From NCBI GenBank assembly GCA_011390535.1, contig JAABSF010000179.1, positions 1 through 6,167 of the forward strand: DNA of 6,167 bases, read 5' to 3'. The position numbers and the translations under genes are program-made. The stretch comes from Deltaproteobacteria bacterium (GTDB lineage Bacteria > Myxococcota_A > Polyangia > HGW-17 > SLPX01). The notes beneath the pieces were generated by a model that saw nothing but the letters and a program-made list of their open reading frames with translations, had not been told where the DNA came from and made no database searches. The first letter of the stretch is position 1; each line of letters starts with the position of its first letter. Of the stretch, positions 1-5,316 are shown in pieces.

Positions 1-1
1 C

Positions 2-286
2 TATGAGTGGGGAACCGGGGAATATCGTTTCCTATATCATACCTACGATTGTCTCATTGAAATATGGAGAGGAGAAACCCTCATAGACGATGTAGATTAC
101 GACAGTGGATGGCCGTTTAGTGAAGGAAGGTCAATGAATTTGTGTACGGATTATCGAGACCATTCGGACAATGACTCTTCGGGATACTGGCGTCTTACGC
201 CACAGGAAGGTCAGTATAGTTACAGCTTCGATTCATACACGAATTACGCAACACCGGGAGAGATAAACCCTTCCACCTGCGATTGA
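2..286 (+). CDS. 3' end of an unrecognised acidic, aromatic-rich protein (partial)
   Basis: An open frame enters from the left edge and runs 94 codons to a TGA at 284-286, so only the C-terminus is present. I do not recognise a family. The visible part is rich in Tyr, Trp, Asp, Ser and Gly, has almost no Lys and no hydrophobic helix, and carries three Cys (visible residues 17, 48 and 93, the last one residue before the end). Such composition is typical of extracellular or periplasmic beta-rich proteins, but secretion cannot be tested because the N-terminus is missing. Alternation of aromatic and polar residues (GEYRFLYHTYD, GQYSYSFDSY) supports beta strands. The stop lies 22 bp before the start of the AhpD-like gene, so the two could be cotranscribed. 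That this frame is coding rests on its unbroken length, protein-like composition and clean junction with the next gene. Confidence 0.6.
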   Translation, partial: YEWGTGEYRFLYHTYDCLIEIWRGETLIDDVDYDSGWPFSEGRSMNLCTDYRDHSDNDSSGYWRLTPQEGQYSYSFDSYTNYATPGEINPSTCD

Positions 287-308
287 AAAAAATGGGGTTA
301 ACCAAAAT

Positions 309-872
309 ATGAGTTTCATAGAGACAATAAATGAAGGAAATGCCACAGGGCGACTGGAAAAGGTCTACAAAAAAATCGCTGGAGCAAGAGGTGGTGTGGC
401 TAATGTCATGAAAATCCACTCCCTAAACCCTAGAGCCATGGAAGATCATTTCGAGCTTTATAAGACTATTATGTTTCGAAAAAGTGAACTGTCACGAACC
501 CAGAGAGAGATGATCGGAGTGTTGGTATCGGCGATTAACGGATGTGAATACTGCGTTGAGCATCACTCCGTGCCGCTCAGAACTATGAACGTGGAAAATG
601 ATATCATAGCAAATCTCAGCCGGGGTGAAATCCCCAATGCGCTTGACGAAAAAACCCGATCAGCGCTCCTCTTTTCAAAAACTCTCACCAAAAAACCCAA
701 GAAGGACAAAGAAGCAATCCAAGCTCTTAAGAAAGTGGGCTGGACCGACTCCGCAGTACTAGACGCTACCATGGTGTGCGCCTACTTCAACTTCGTAAAC
801 CGGATAGTTTTAGCCCTCGGCGCATCTATAGAAGAACACTTTGAAGACACTTGCAAAAACGCCATAGATTAG
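309..872 (+). CDS. AhpD/CMD-family peroxidase-related protein
   Basis: The 187-residue product belongs to the AhpD-like branch of the carboxymuconolactone decarboxylase fold and most resembles the 'uncharacterised peroxidase-related' group, whose members have about this length. The redox centre is visible: C79-E-Y-C82 with H86 four residues later, in the context INGCEYCVEHH. E67 lies twelve residues before C79, the spacing of the catalytic Glu in Mycobacterium tuberculosis AhpD (E118 to C130). E67, C79, C82 and H86 therefore recreate the AhpD proton relay, while Tyr81 replaces the second AhpD histidine. The protein is helical with no signal peptide, so cytoplasmic. The likely role is thiol-dependent peroxide reduction or another CMD-fold redox reaction; the substrate and reducing partner are unknown and no ahpC or lipoyl-protein gene is in the window. 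The ATG at 309 has only a weak purine tract upstream, but no other in-frame start precedes it. A 95-bp gap separates it from the sulfotransferase. Confidence 0.88.
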   Translation: MSFIETINEGNATGRLEKVYKKIAGARGGVANVMKIHSLNPRAMEDHFELYKTIMFRKSELSRTQREMIGVLVSAINGCEYCVEHHSVPLRTMNVENDIIANLSRGEIPNALDEKTRSALLFSKTLTKKPKKDKEAIQALKKVGWTDSAVLDATMVCAYFNFVNRIVLALGASIEEHFEDTCKNAID

Positions 873-926
873 ACATTCCGTTTGACGCAGAACACTTAAC
901 AGAATAATGAGAAAAAATACCGGATC

Positions 927-938
927 CTGTTCGAACAG
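927..938. promoter_or_regulatory. Perfect 12-bp palindrome, possible operator
   Basis: CTGTTCGAACAG reads identically on both strands and lies 35 bp before the sulfotransferase ATG, in the 95-bp gap after the AhpD-like gene. Two-fold symmetry of this length suits a dimeric repressor, but no clear promoter could be placed around it, no second copy was noticed in the window, and no regulator can be named. Confidence 0.25.
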
Positions 939-973
939 AATATGCGATAAATAAACATAACGAATAAGTGAAC

Positions 974-1993
974 ATGGATGAAATATTGAATAATGACAAA
1001 ATAAACACCTCTGAAGAACACTCTCCACACCCTTTTTTTATTGTGGGGAGCGGCCGCTCAGGGACTACCCTGCTCCAATCGCTCTTGAACAAACACAGTT
1101 TGGTCTCTATCCCACCGGAGACACAGTTTTTCACCAAGGGAAGGCGGGCTGTCGGTGATGCATTACAAAAGAACCGAGTCACGAATAGGGATCTGTTTCT
1201 GAACAGACTGAGAGCTGTTCGGTATATGAAGAACCTTGAGCCTTTTTTCCAGCAGACAAGGCTGGTACAAAATGGTGACGTGCAATTGAACGATTTTTTA
1301 AGGGATGTGTTTTTCGCCTATTCGGTGAGCAAAGGAAAGACGATATGGGGAGAAAAGACACCACACCACTTATGGTATTGGCGAAGGATCCACCAGCTTT
1401 TTCCTGAAGCTTGTTTTCTTGTAATGGTGAGAGATGGTCGTGACGTAGCGCTTTCGCTGAGCGAGACCCCTTGGGCGCCGGATAATATCTACACTAACGC
1501 GTACAGGTGGAAACATGAATGCCGAATAAGAGAAAAGTTGTGCGATTCACTCGGGAAAGATTTAGCGCTTACTATTCATTACGAAGATTTGGTAACTGAG
1601 CCAGAGAAAACACTGCGGAAAGTCACAGCCTTTCTGGGGCTCAATTTCGAAGAATCGATGATGAAAGACCACCCCGGCAACAATGAGGTGATACACGATC
1701 ACGAGTGGGCGTGGAAACACCGCAACGTCTCAAAGATAACAGCCTCAAGAATAGGAAGATCCAGAGAGACATTACCGGATGAACTATTTCGCCGTCTTAC
1801 CACAATGCTCCAAAACGAGCTTAAAGATGCAGGGTATGATTTCTCTGACTGTAGCATCCGAGGTTTGTGGGGAGAATTATATCGTATCCTTCTTTCTATC
1901 TACTCAGGCTTTTTGTTCTATGGAAGCTATGGGGTGAGGTTTTGTCACCATCGGTTAAATGCTAAAATATTAGGGTCAACATCAAAAGCATGA
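974..1993 (+). CDS. PAPS-dependent sulfotransferase
   Basis: The product (339 residues from the ATG at 974) transfers sulfate from 3'-phosphoadenylyl sulfate to an unknown acceptor, most likely a carbohydrate or lipid hydroxyl. The 5'-phosphosulfate-binding loop is clear near the N-terminus: PFFIVGSGRSGTTLLQSLL, with GSGRSGTT at residues 25-32. A WGEKTP motif follows at 125-130, and the 3'-phosphate-binding motif VMVRDGRDVALSLS at about 150-163 contributes Arg153 and Ser161. HYEDLVTEPEKTLRKVTAFL near 202-221 is the usual later helix region of Sulfotransfer_1/3 proteins. There is no signal peptide; a moderately hydrophobic stretch near residues 297-318 could be a membrane-associating tail. A GTG two codons upstream (968) is the alternative start; I prefer the ATG because AAGTGA sits just before it. 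The 55-bp gap and shared strand suggest cotranscription with the acetyltransferase downstream. Confidence 0.9.
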   Translation: MDEILNNDKINTSEEHSPHPFFIVGSGRSGTTLLQSLLNKHSLVSIPPETQFFTKGRRAVGDALQKNRVTNRDLFLNRLRAVRYMKNLEPFFQQTRLVQNGDVQLNDFLRDVFFAYSVSKGKTIWGEKTPHHLWYWRRIHQLFPEACFLVMVRDGRDVALSLSETPWAPDNIYTNAYRWKHECRIREKLCDSLGKDLALTIHYEDLVTEPEKTLRKVTAFLGLNFEESMMKDHPGNNEVIHDHEWAWKHRNVSKITASRIGRSRETLPDELFRRLTTMLQNELKDAGYDFSDCSIRGLWGELYRILLSIYSGFLFYGSYGVRFCHHRLNAKILGSTSKA

Positions 1994-2028
1994 AACTGTA
2001 TTCAAAACTGTATTCGAGTTTAAATACA
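1993..2028 (+). repeat. 12-bp-period tandem repeat plus small AT-rich hairpin
   Basis: The 11-mer AAACTGTATTC occurs at 1993-2003 and again at 2005-2015, a period of 12 bp. The second copy starts an inverted repeat, TGTATT (2009-2014) and AATACA (2023-2028), around an 8-nt loop. It begins in the stop codon of the sulfotransferase and ends 20 bp before the acetyltransferase ATG. It may be replication slippage; a role in mRNA stability or in setting the ratio of the two products is only a possibility. Confidence 0.4.
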
Positions 2029-2048
2029 ACAGAGAAACAGCAAATAAC

Positions 2049-2570
2049 ATGATTCGATTTCCCAGAATGAAACAGGCCATGATGGCCATCATGGGGTCCG
2101 GTTTTTTCTCGCTCCCCCCGCTGCAGACGGTAAGAAACATTTCATACCGGCTTGCGTTTAATCTGCCATCCATAAAAGTAAGAGATCGGGTTTGGTTTGA
2201 CGGAGTTCACGAACCAAGCGCTTCGATCACCATGGGAAATAAAGTATACGTGCAAGAGGGGGTTCATCTTGACTGCTCCGGGGGCCTCACTGTAGGAGAT
2301 ATGGTCACGTTCTCATCGGGCGTCAGGGTCTTTACGCATAACCATAATGTAGAAGATGCACTCCGTCCATGGCGACTGCAAGGACATTCCAAAACACCGC
2401 TGGTAATAGAATCCGATGTGTGGATAGGTGCAGGATCAATCATATTGCCTAATGTAAGAAAAATTGGAAAAGGTGCCATCATTGGTGCAGGCTCCGTTGT
2501 GACAAAAGAAGTAACCCCCTATTCCATTGTAGCAGGAAATCCGGCAAAGATAATCGGTCACAGAAAATAG
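2049..2570 (+). CDS. Left-handed beta-helix (hexapeptide) O-acetyltransferase
   Basis: The 173-residue product is an acyl-CoA-dependent O-acyltransferase of the maltose/galactoside acetyltransferase, NodL, WcaF group, probably an acetyltransferase acting on a sugar hydroxyl. Hexapeptide turns run from about residue 57 to 165, for example ITMGNKVYVQEGVHL, LTVGDMVTFSSGVRV and VWIGAGSIILPNVRKIGKG. The catalytic histidine lies in VFTHNHN (H97 or H99), followed by the usual loop before SDVWIGAG. The C-terminal AGNPAKIIG signature is complete, so the protein ends where the family normally does. The first 45 residues are a short non-repeat segment with a hydrophobic patch (MMAIMGSGFFSLPPL). No strong ribosome site precedes the ATG at 2049; ATGs at 2067 and 2079 are alternatives. 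It probably shares a transcript with the sulfotransferase, consistent with both decorating the same glycan, though the acceptor cannot be read from sequence. Confidence 0.9.
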   Translation: MIRFPRMKQAMMAIMGSGFFSLPPLQTVRNISYRLAFNLPSIKVRDRVWFDGVHEPSASITMGNKVYVQEGVHLDCSGGLTVGDMVTFSSGVRVFTHNHNVEDALRPWRLQGHSKTPLVIESDVWIGAGSIILPNVRKIGKGAIIGAGSVVTKEVTPYSIVAGNPAKIIGHRK

Positions 2571-2592
2571 CTTAGGAAAACTATACCTGAGC
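2570..2592. terminator. Weak hairpin at the convergent junction
   Basis: GCTTAGG (2570-2576) pairs with CCTGAGC (2586-2592) through a 9-nt AAAACTATA loop, giving seven pairs including one G-U on the plus-strand RNA. It spans the 10-bp gap between the facing stop codons and overlaps the last codons of the minus-strand gene. In the minus-strand RNA it is followed by a short U-rich TATTTTCTG; in the plus-strand RNA no T-run follows. It is a poor intrinsic terminator, but the only one seen here. Confidence 0.25.
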
Positions 2593-3615
2593 AGACAAAT
2601 CATCAGCTTTTGTGCGTTCTCTGCTGGTTAAAAGAGAAAAACCGCCCATGGGCAACGCCATCACAATCACCGTTATATACACCAGCACACGCAAAACAGC
2701 AGAGATCATAATCCCTTCAGCCATCCCAATACCCAACGCATGACTCAATACACCATAAGCCAGCTCCCTAATGCCCAGGTTTCCTGGTGTAATGCTGAAA
2801 TTGGAGCTCAACTTGTGGAGCGCATAAAACAAGGCCAGCGCGGAAAGAGAAAGAGAGTAGCCGAAGGCGATAAAACAAATGTAGTGCAAAGTTGCATGCT
2901 GACCAAAAGCAAATATCCCAAGGACAACTACAACGAAAACATATTTCAAATCCCGCAGGTTTTTTACCGTAGTTTGAAAAACCTCACGCAGTTTGCGCCT
3001 TATCCATTCCAGTTTTTGTGTTCTGGGACGAAAAACATGAAAAAAACCAATAAATACAAAGGGCAAGATCATTATGCCCGTCATCATGATGCTCAAGAAA
3101 AACCAGGCAGGCCAACTCCATATCCTAAGATAAGGGGTTGTGGATACAACAACCACCAGAGCAAGAAAAAAATTCAGACATATCTCCATCCAAATAAAAG
3201 AAATATATGAGGTCAAATAATCCGTATAGGATACTTTGTAATCTCTTTTTAAAACAACTCCTCTGTAAAGATTACCAGCCTGTGGAATAAACCGATTCAA
3301 AAACAATCCAAGCACAAAGACGCGGAACCAACCCAAGTATGGTACTTTTTCGGCTGTACACTTGTTGATTACTACGAGATATCTGTATGCTTGAAAGGCA
3401 AAATAAACAGCCGTGAGAACAAAAATCGAAACTACAACTATTGGGTTAATTGAAAGTGCCCTCAAAAGACTAGTTCGCTCTTTCCAAAAAAAATAGCCGG
3501 CTAAACCGCAGCCGGCGAGCGCAAGAATCCAACGCATCCATCGAAGAGCTTGGTACTTCTTTAGCCGATTAAATTTCTGTTCGCGTATTGAACTCACAGA
3601 ATATCTCAATTTCAT
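2581..3615 (-). CDS. UPF0104 / LPG_synthase_TM-type polytopic membrane protein
   Basis: This 344-residue inner-membrane protein belongs to the family of the MprF flippase domain and archaeal AglD (lysylphosphatidylglycerol synthase TM region-like). After a basic N-terminus, hydrophobic segments occur at about 28-44, 57-80, 97-110, 138-158, 168-194, 225-252, 254-268 and 300-328. Two family motifs are visible: LNRFIPQAGNLYRGVVLKRD (106-125), followed by SYTDYL, and SITPGNLGIRELAYGVLS (274-291). The C-terminal aminoacyltransferase domain of MprF is absent, so the protein is a stand-alone membrane domain. Family members are implicated in lipid or lipid-linked glycan translocation or transfer, but most, including this one, have no assigned substrate. 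Its start lies 29 bp after the DUF354 gene stop, consistent with one transcript. No clear ribosome site precedes the ATG; Met27 is a less likely alternative because it falls at the edge of the first membrane helix. Confidence 0.88.
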   Translation of the reverse strand: MKLRYSVSSIREQKFNRLKKYQALRWMRWILALAGCGLAGYFFWKERTSLLRALSINPIVVVSIFVLTAVYFAFQAYRYLVVINKCTAEKVPYLGWFRVFVLGLFLNRFIPQAGNLYRGVVLKRDYKVSYTDYLTSYISFIWMEICLNFFLALVVVVSTTPYLRIWSWPAWFFLSIMMTGIMILPFVFIGFFHVFRPRTQKLEWIRRKLREVFQTTVKNLRDLKYVFVVVVLGIFAFGQHATLHYICFIAFGYSLSLSALALFYALHKLSSNFSITPGNLGIRELAYGVLSHALGIGMAEGIMISAVLRVLVYITVIVMALPMGGFSLLTSRERTKADDLSAQV

Positions 3616-3644
3616 GCCGAAACATTGATCAGGTTGTCAAGGCT

Positions 3645-4679
3645 CTATACTGAATAAGGTCTCGTCAAAGCTATTTTGTAGAGCATATCCGTTACATCTA
3701 TATTCTGTTCTACAAGTCGTCTTCCTTTGTTTCTCCATTCTTCTCGTGAACCGTCGGAAAACATCTCCATCGCTCTATTTAATGCCGCGTCAAAGTCCAA
3801 AGGGCTGTGGTTTGAAACCAATCCGTACTCCTGCTCCTGTTCTTTTAAATAACCAAGAGGTAAGGGGTTGATGTAAACACCAGGAATCCCAAGGACAGCT
3901 GCCTCAGAAGTCATCGTGCCACTCTCGCCAAATACAAGCCGCGCAAAGGCCATAAGATGATGTATCTTTGCAACACTTAACCTGAGTCTTTGATGCTCCA
4001 ACTCCTCAGGGAGCACACCCTCGGCGGAGATCAAAACCCGACCGATCTTAGAAAGAGCCTTTACAGATTGAATCTTTTGTGCTCGAGACAATCCTTTTAA
4101 CCCTATGTCATGACCGGCACCCCAACCTACAAAACGAACAATGGCGAAAGGTTCATCTTTCTTCAGCCCGGCTTCTTTTAAGACATTTTCGTCGGGAACA
4201 AAATAGTCAGGATGCAGATATGCCAGCTCATGATAGCCTGCATATCTCTCATGCCTCCACGGAATATTTTTCATGTATGCGCATGGCACAAAGACACAGG
4301 TCGCAAAAGGATAGGCCAACAAATTGGACATGGTTGCGTGCTCAGTATCGTAGAAGACATATGTCGGCGTGCGGGTGAGACGACCAACCAAAGAGACAAA
4401 AGTCCCTGCAATAGCCATCATGGCATCTGGTTTATACTCACTCACTATTTTTAGTAACCGAGCCTGACGATACAAAAGCTCGGCCCCCAATTTCACTAAT
4501 CCGGATCTTGCCGTTCCAAAAGTCTTTACTGGAAAATCATAAAGACAAGACAACTCTATCAAAATATCCTTATCACGCCCTGTTACCAGAACCTCGTGAC
4601 CATCGTTTCTCAACCTCTCTGTAACATTGCGAAAAAAATGCAGATGCGCCGGGTGCTGTAAATCAATCAAAAACCTCAT
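3645..4679 (-). CDS. DUF354 family protein, GT-B / UDP-GlcNAc 2-epimerase-like fold
   Basis: The 344-residue product matches the DUF354 family (PF04007), which is predicted to adopt the two-Rossmann-domain fold shared by GT-B glycosyltransferases and UDP-GlcNAc 2-epimerase. The N-terminal domain opens with MRFLIDLQHPAHLHFFRNV, followed by GHEVLVTGRDKD (27-38), both typical of the family. The second domain carries the likely nucleotide-sugar site GESGTMTSEAAVLGIPGVYI (251-270), equivalent to the donor-diphosphate loop of GT-B enzymes. No signal peptide or membrane helix is present, so it is cytoplasmic or peripheral. Family members commonly sit in surface-polysaccharide and archaeal-type glycan loci; the actual sugar and whether it transfers or epimerises are unknown. 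Length is normal. GAGAG lies about 8 nt before the ATG. It is the first gene of an apparent two-gene operon with the UPF0104 protein. Confidence 0.85.
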   Translation of the reverse strand: MRFLIDLQHPAHLHFFRNVTERLRNDGHEVLVTGRDKDILIELSCLYDFPVKTFGTARSGLVKLGAELLYRQARLLKIVSEYKPDAMMAIAGTFVSLVGRLTRTPTYVFYDTEHATMSNLLAYPFATCVFVPCAYMKNIPWRHERYAGYHELAYLHPDYFVPDENVLKEAGLKKDEPFAIVRFVGWGAGHDIGLKGLSRAQKIQSVKALSKIGRVLISAEGVLPEELEHQRLRLSVAKIHHLMAFARLVFGESGTMTSEAAVLGIPGVYINPLPLGYLKEQEQEYGLVSNHSPLDFDAALNRAMEMFSDGSREEWRNKGRRLVEQNIDVTDMLYKIALTRPYSV

Positions 4680-5006
4680 CCGATTGGCTCTCTTTCTAAC
4701 AATGAAATTATTATGTCCGCCCTTATAAAGAGTTCAGTCATTCATTTTAAGACGCCCAAATTAAAAAAAAACAGCAGTATTCTAGGATTGCCCAAACTCC
4801 ATACTTATGATTTCCTTTCTTAAAAACTGCTCTGTGACATATCTTCAATTAGAAATCTTTTCATGCTCAAACAAATCACGTCGGCAGAAAATAAAAGCAA
4901 ACCATTAAAAATTGAAAACAAAGGAATATCAAGTAAAGCAGGAACTACAAGACCCAAAAAGCTACAGTTTGTCGAAAAACAATAAATGCATATACAAAGC
5001 AGAGAA
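4680..5006. other. AT-rich gap without a convincing gene
   Basis: This stretch separates the DUF354 gene start from the lipoprotein remnant. It contains the possible operon promoter above and an A-run (4763-4771). On the plus strand one frame, the same as that of the remnant, contains two short ATG-initiated readings: 36 codons at 4713-4823 and 40 codons at 4863-4985. The second would give a Lys/Ser-rich peptide (MLKQITSAENKSKPLKIENK...) ending 21 bp before the remnant's ATG. Neither has a good ribosome site or a family I recognise. A hydrophobic minus-strand reading (5035-4820, GTG start) is explained by being antisense to A-rich DNA. AGCAGT (4773-4778) and ACTGCT (4826-4831) form a distant inverted repeat of doubtful meaning. 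No tRNA or riboswitch shape was seen. Confidence 0.5.
4722..4750 (-). promoter_or_regulatory. Possible sigma-70-type promoter of the DUF354-UPF0104 operon
   Basis: On the minus strand, TTAAAA (4750-4745, four of six to TTGACA) is followed after 17 bp by TATAAG (4727-4722, five of six to TATAAT), which would give a leader of roughly 35 nt before the DUF354 ATG. The region is AT-rich, so chance matches are expected. Confidence 0.3.
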
Positions 5007-5282
5007 ATGAAACAAATAAAAACCACTACATTCACTTTAATGTGTTTGGCGCTTGTGCCGGGTTGGGGTTGCTAACACGCAGAAGAGTCGGACGAAATAA
5101 CAACAGGAACTTCAGCTCGCCCCTTGGGGTCCAGCGGAGCTTTGCCTTCGAAACGTACTGTCGATTTCAAGGTTACGATCCCCTGGGGAGAGGGCACTGA
5201 TGAGATGCGTCTCCACGTCCCCTCCACAACTCTAATAAAAGATATTTTTTTGATGTACGGTTTTTCTTTTTTCTACAGAGCC
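5007..5282 (+). pseudogene. Decayed lipoprotein gene: signal peptide, TAA, then a truncated secreted domain
   Basis: From ATG 5007 the frame encodes MKQIKTTTFTLMCLALVPGW then G-C, a short basic start and hydrophobic core ending in Cys22, like a lipoprotein or Sec signal, though the lipobox is not canonical. TAA at 5073-5075 follows directly. The same frame then stays open: a polar linker (HAEESDEITTGTSARPLGSS) followed by VDFKVTIPWGEGTDEM, which resembles the opening strand and G-[DE]-G-x-[DG]-E turn of six-bladed beta-propeller proteins. After about residue 70 the reading becomes unlike any domain (Phe-rich) and ends at 5330 inside the antisense 3' end of the regulator gene. I therefore infer a nonsense mutation plus loss of most of the body; the homologous part probably ends before 5283. 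The propeller assignment rests on a short motif and is tentative. Alternatives are a real 22-residue peptide, or a short protein begun at a later TTG (5124). Confidence 0.45.
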
Positions 5283-5316
5283 CTAGTTTTCTTCCACGGC
5301 TCTCTTTTCGTTTTCC
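5277..5316 (+). terminator. Terminator-like hairpin with T-rich tail, plus strand
   Basis: AGAGCC (5277-5282) pairs perfectly with GGCTCT (5298-5303) across a 15-nt loop and, on the plus strand, is followed by CTTTTCGTTTTCC. The orientation would end transcription of the lipoprotein remnant. It overlaps the last codons of the minus-strand regulator, whose RNA has no T-run after the stem, and the loop is long, so it may be coincidental. Confidence 0.25.

Noticed and set aside
882..908. TTGACG followed by AATAAT as a promoter for the sulfotransferase
   Set aside because: The spacer is only 15 bp, and the better-spaced -10 candidate (TAATGA) matches poorly.
826..1182. 118-codon minus-strand open frame across the AhpD/sulfotransferase junction
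   Set aside because: It overlaps the sulfotransferase P-loop region in antisense; its low-complexity Ser/Phe/Leu/Cys composition is that of a shadow.
2740..3210. 156-codon plus-strand open frame
   Set aside because: It lies wholly antisense to the UPF0104 gene, whose membrane helices and family motifs are clear; the plus-strand product is Lys/Gln-rich and resembles nothing known.
4773..4831. AGCAGT / ACTGCT inverted repeat as an RNA element or attachment site
   Set aside because: Six-base arms separated by nearly 50 nt are expected by chance, and no compact structure or adjacent integrase is present.
4820..5035. 71-codon hydrophobic minus-strand open frame, possible small membrane protein
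   Set aside because: GTG start, Phe/Ile/Cys-rich composition expected from antisense of A-rich DNA, and it runs opposite the signal-peptide-like reading that has a better start.
5073..5075. UAA read as sense (stop codon reassignment) to join the lipoprotein halves
   Set aside because: The complete genes here contain no in-frame TAA over roughly 1,600 codons, which would be unlikely if TAA were a sense codon, and UAA is read by both bacterial release factors. A nonsense mutation is simpler.
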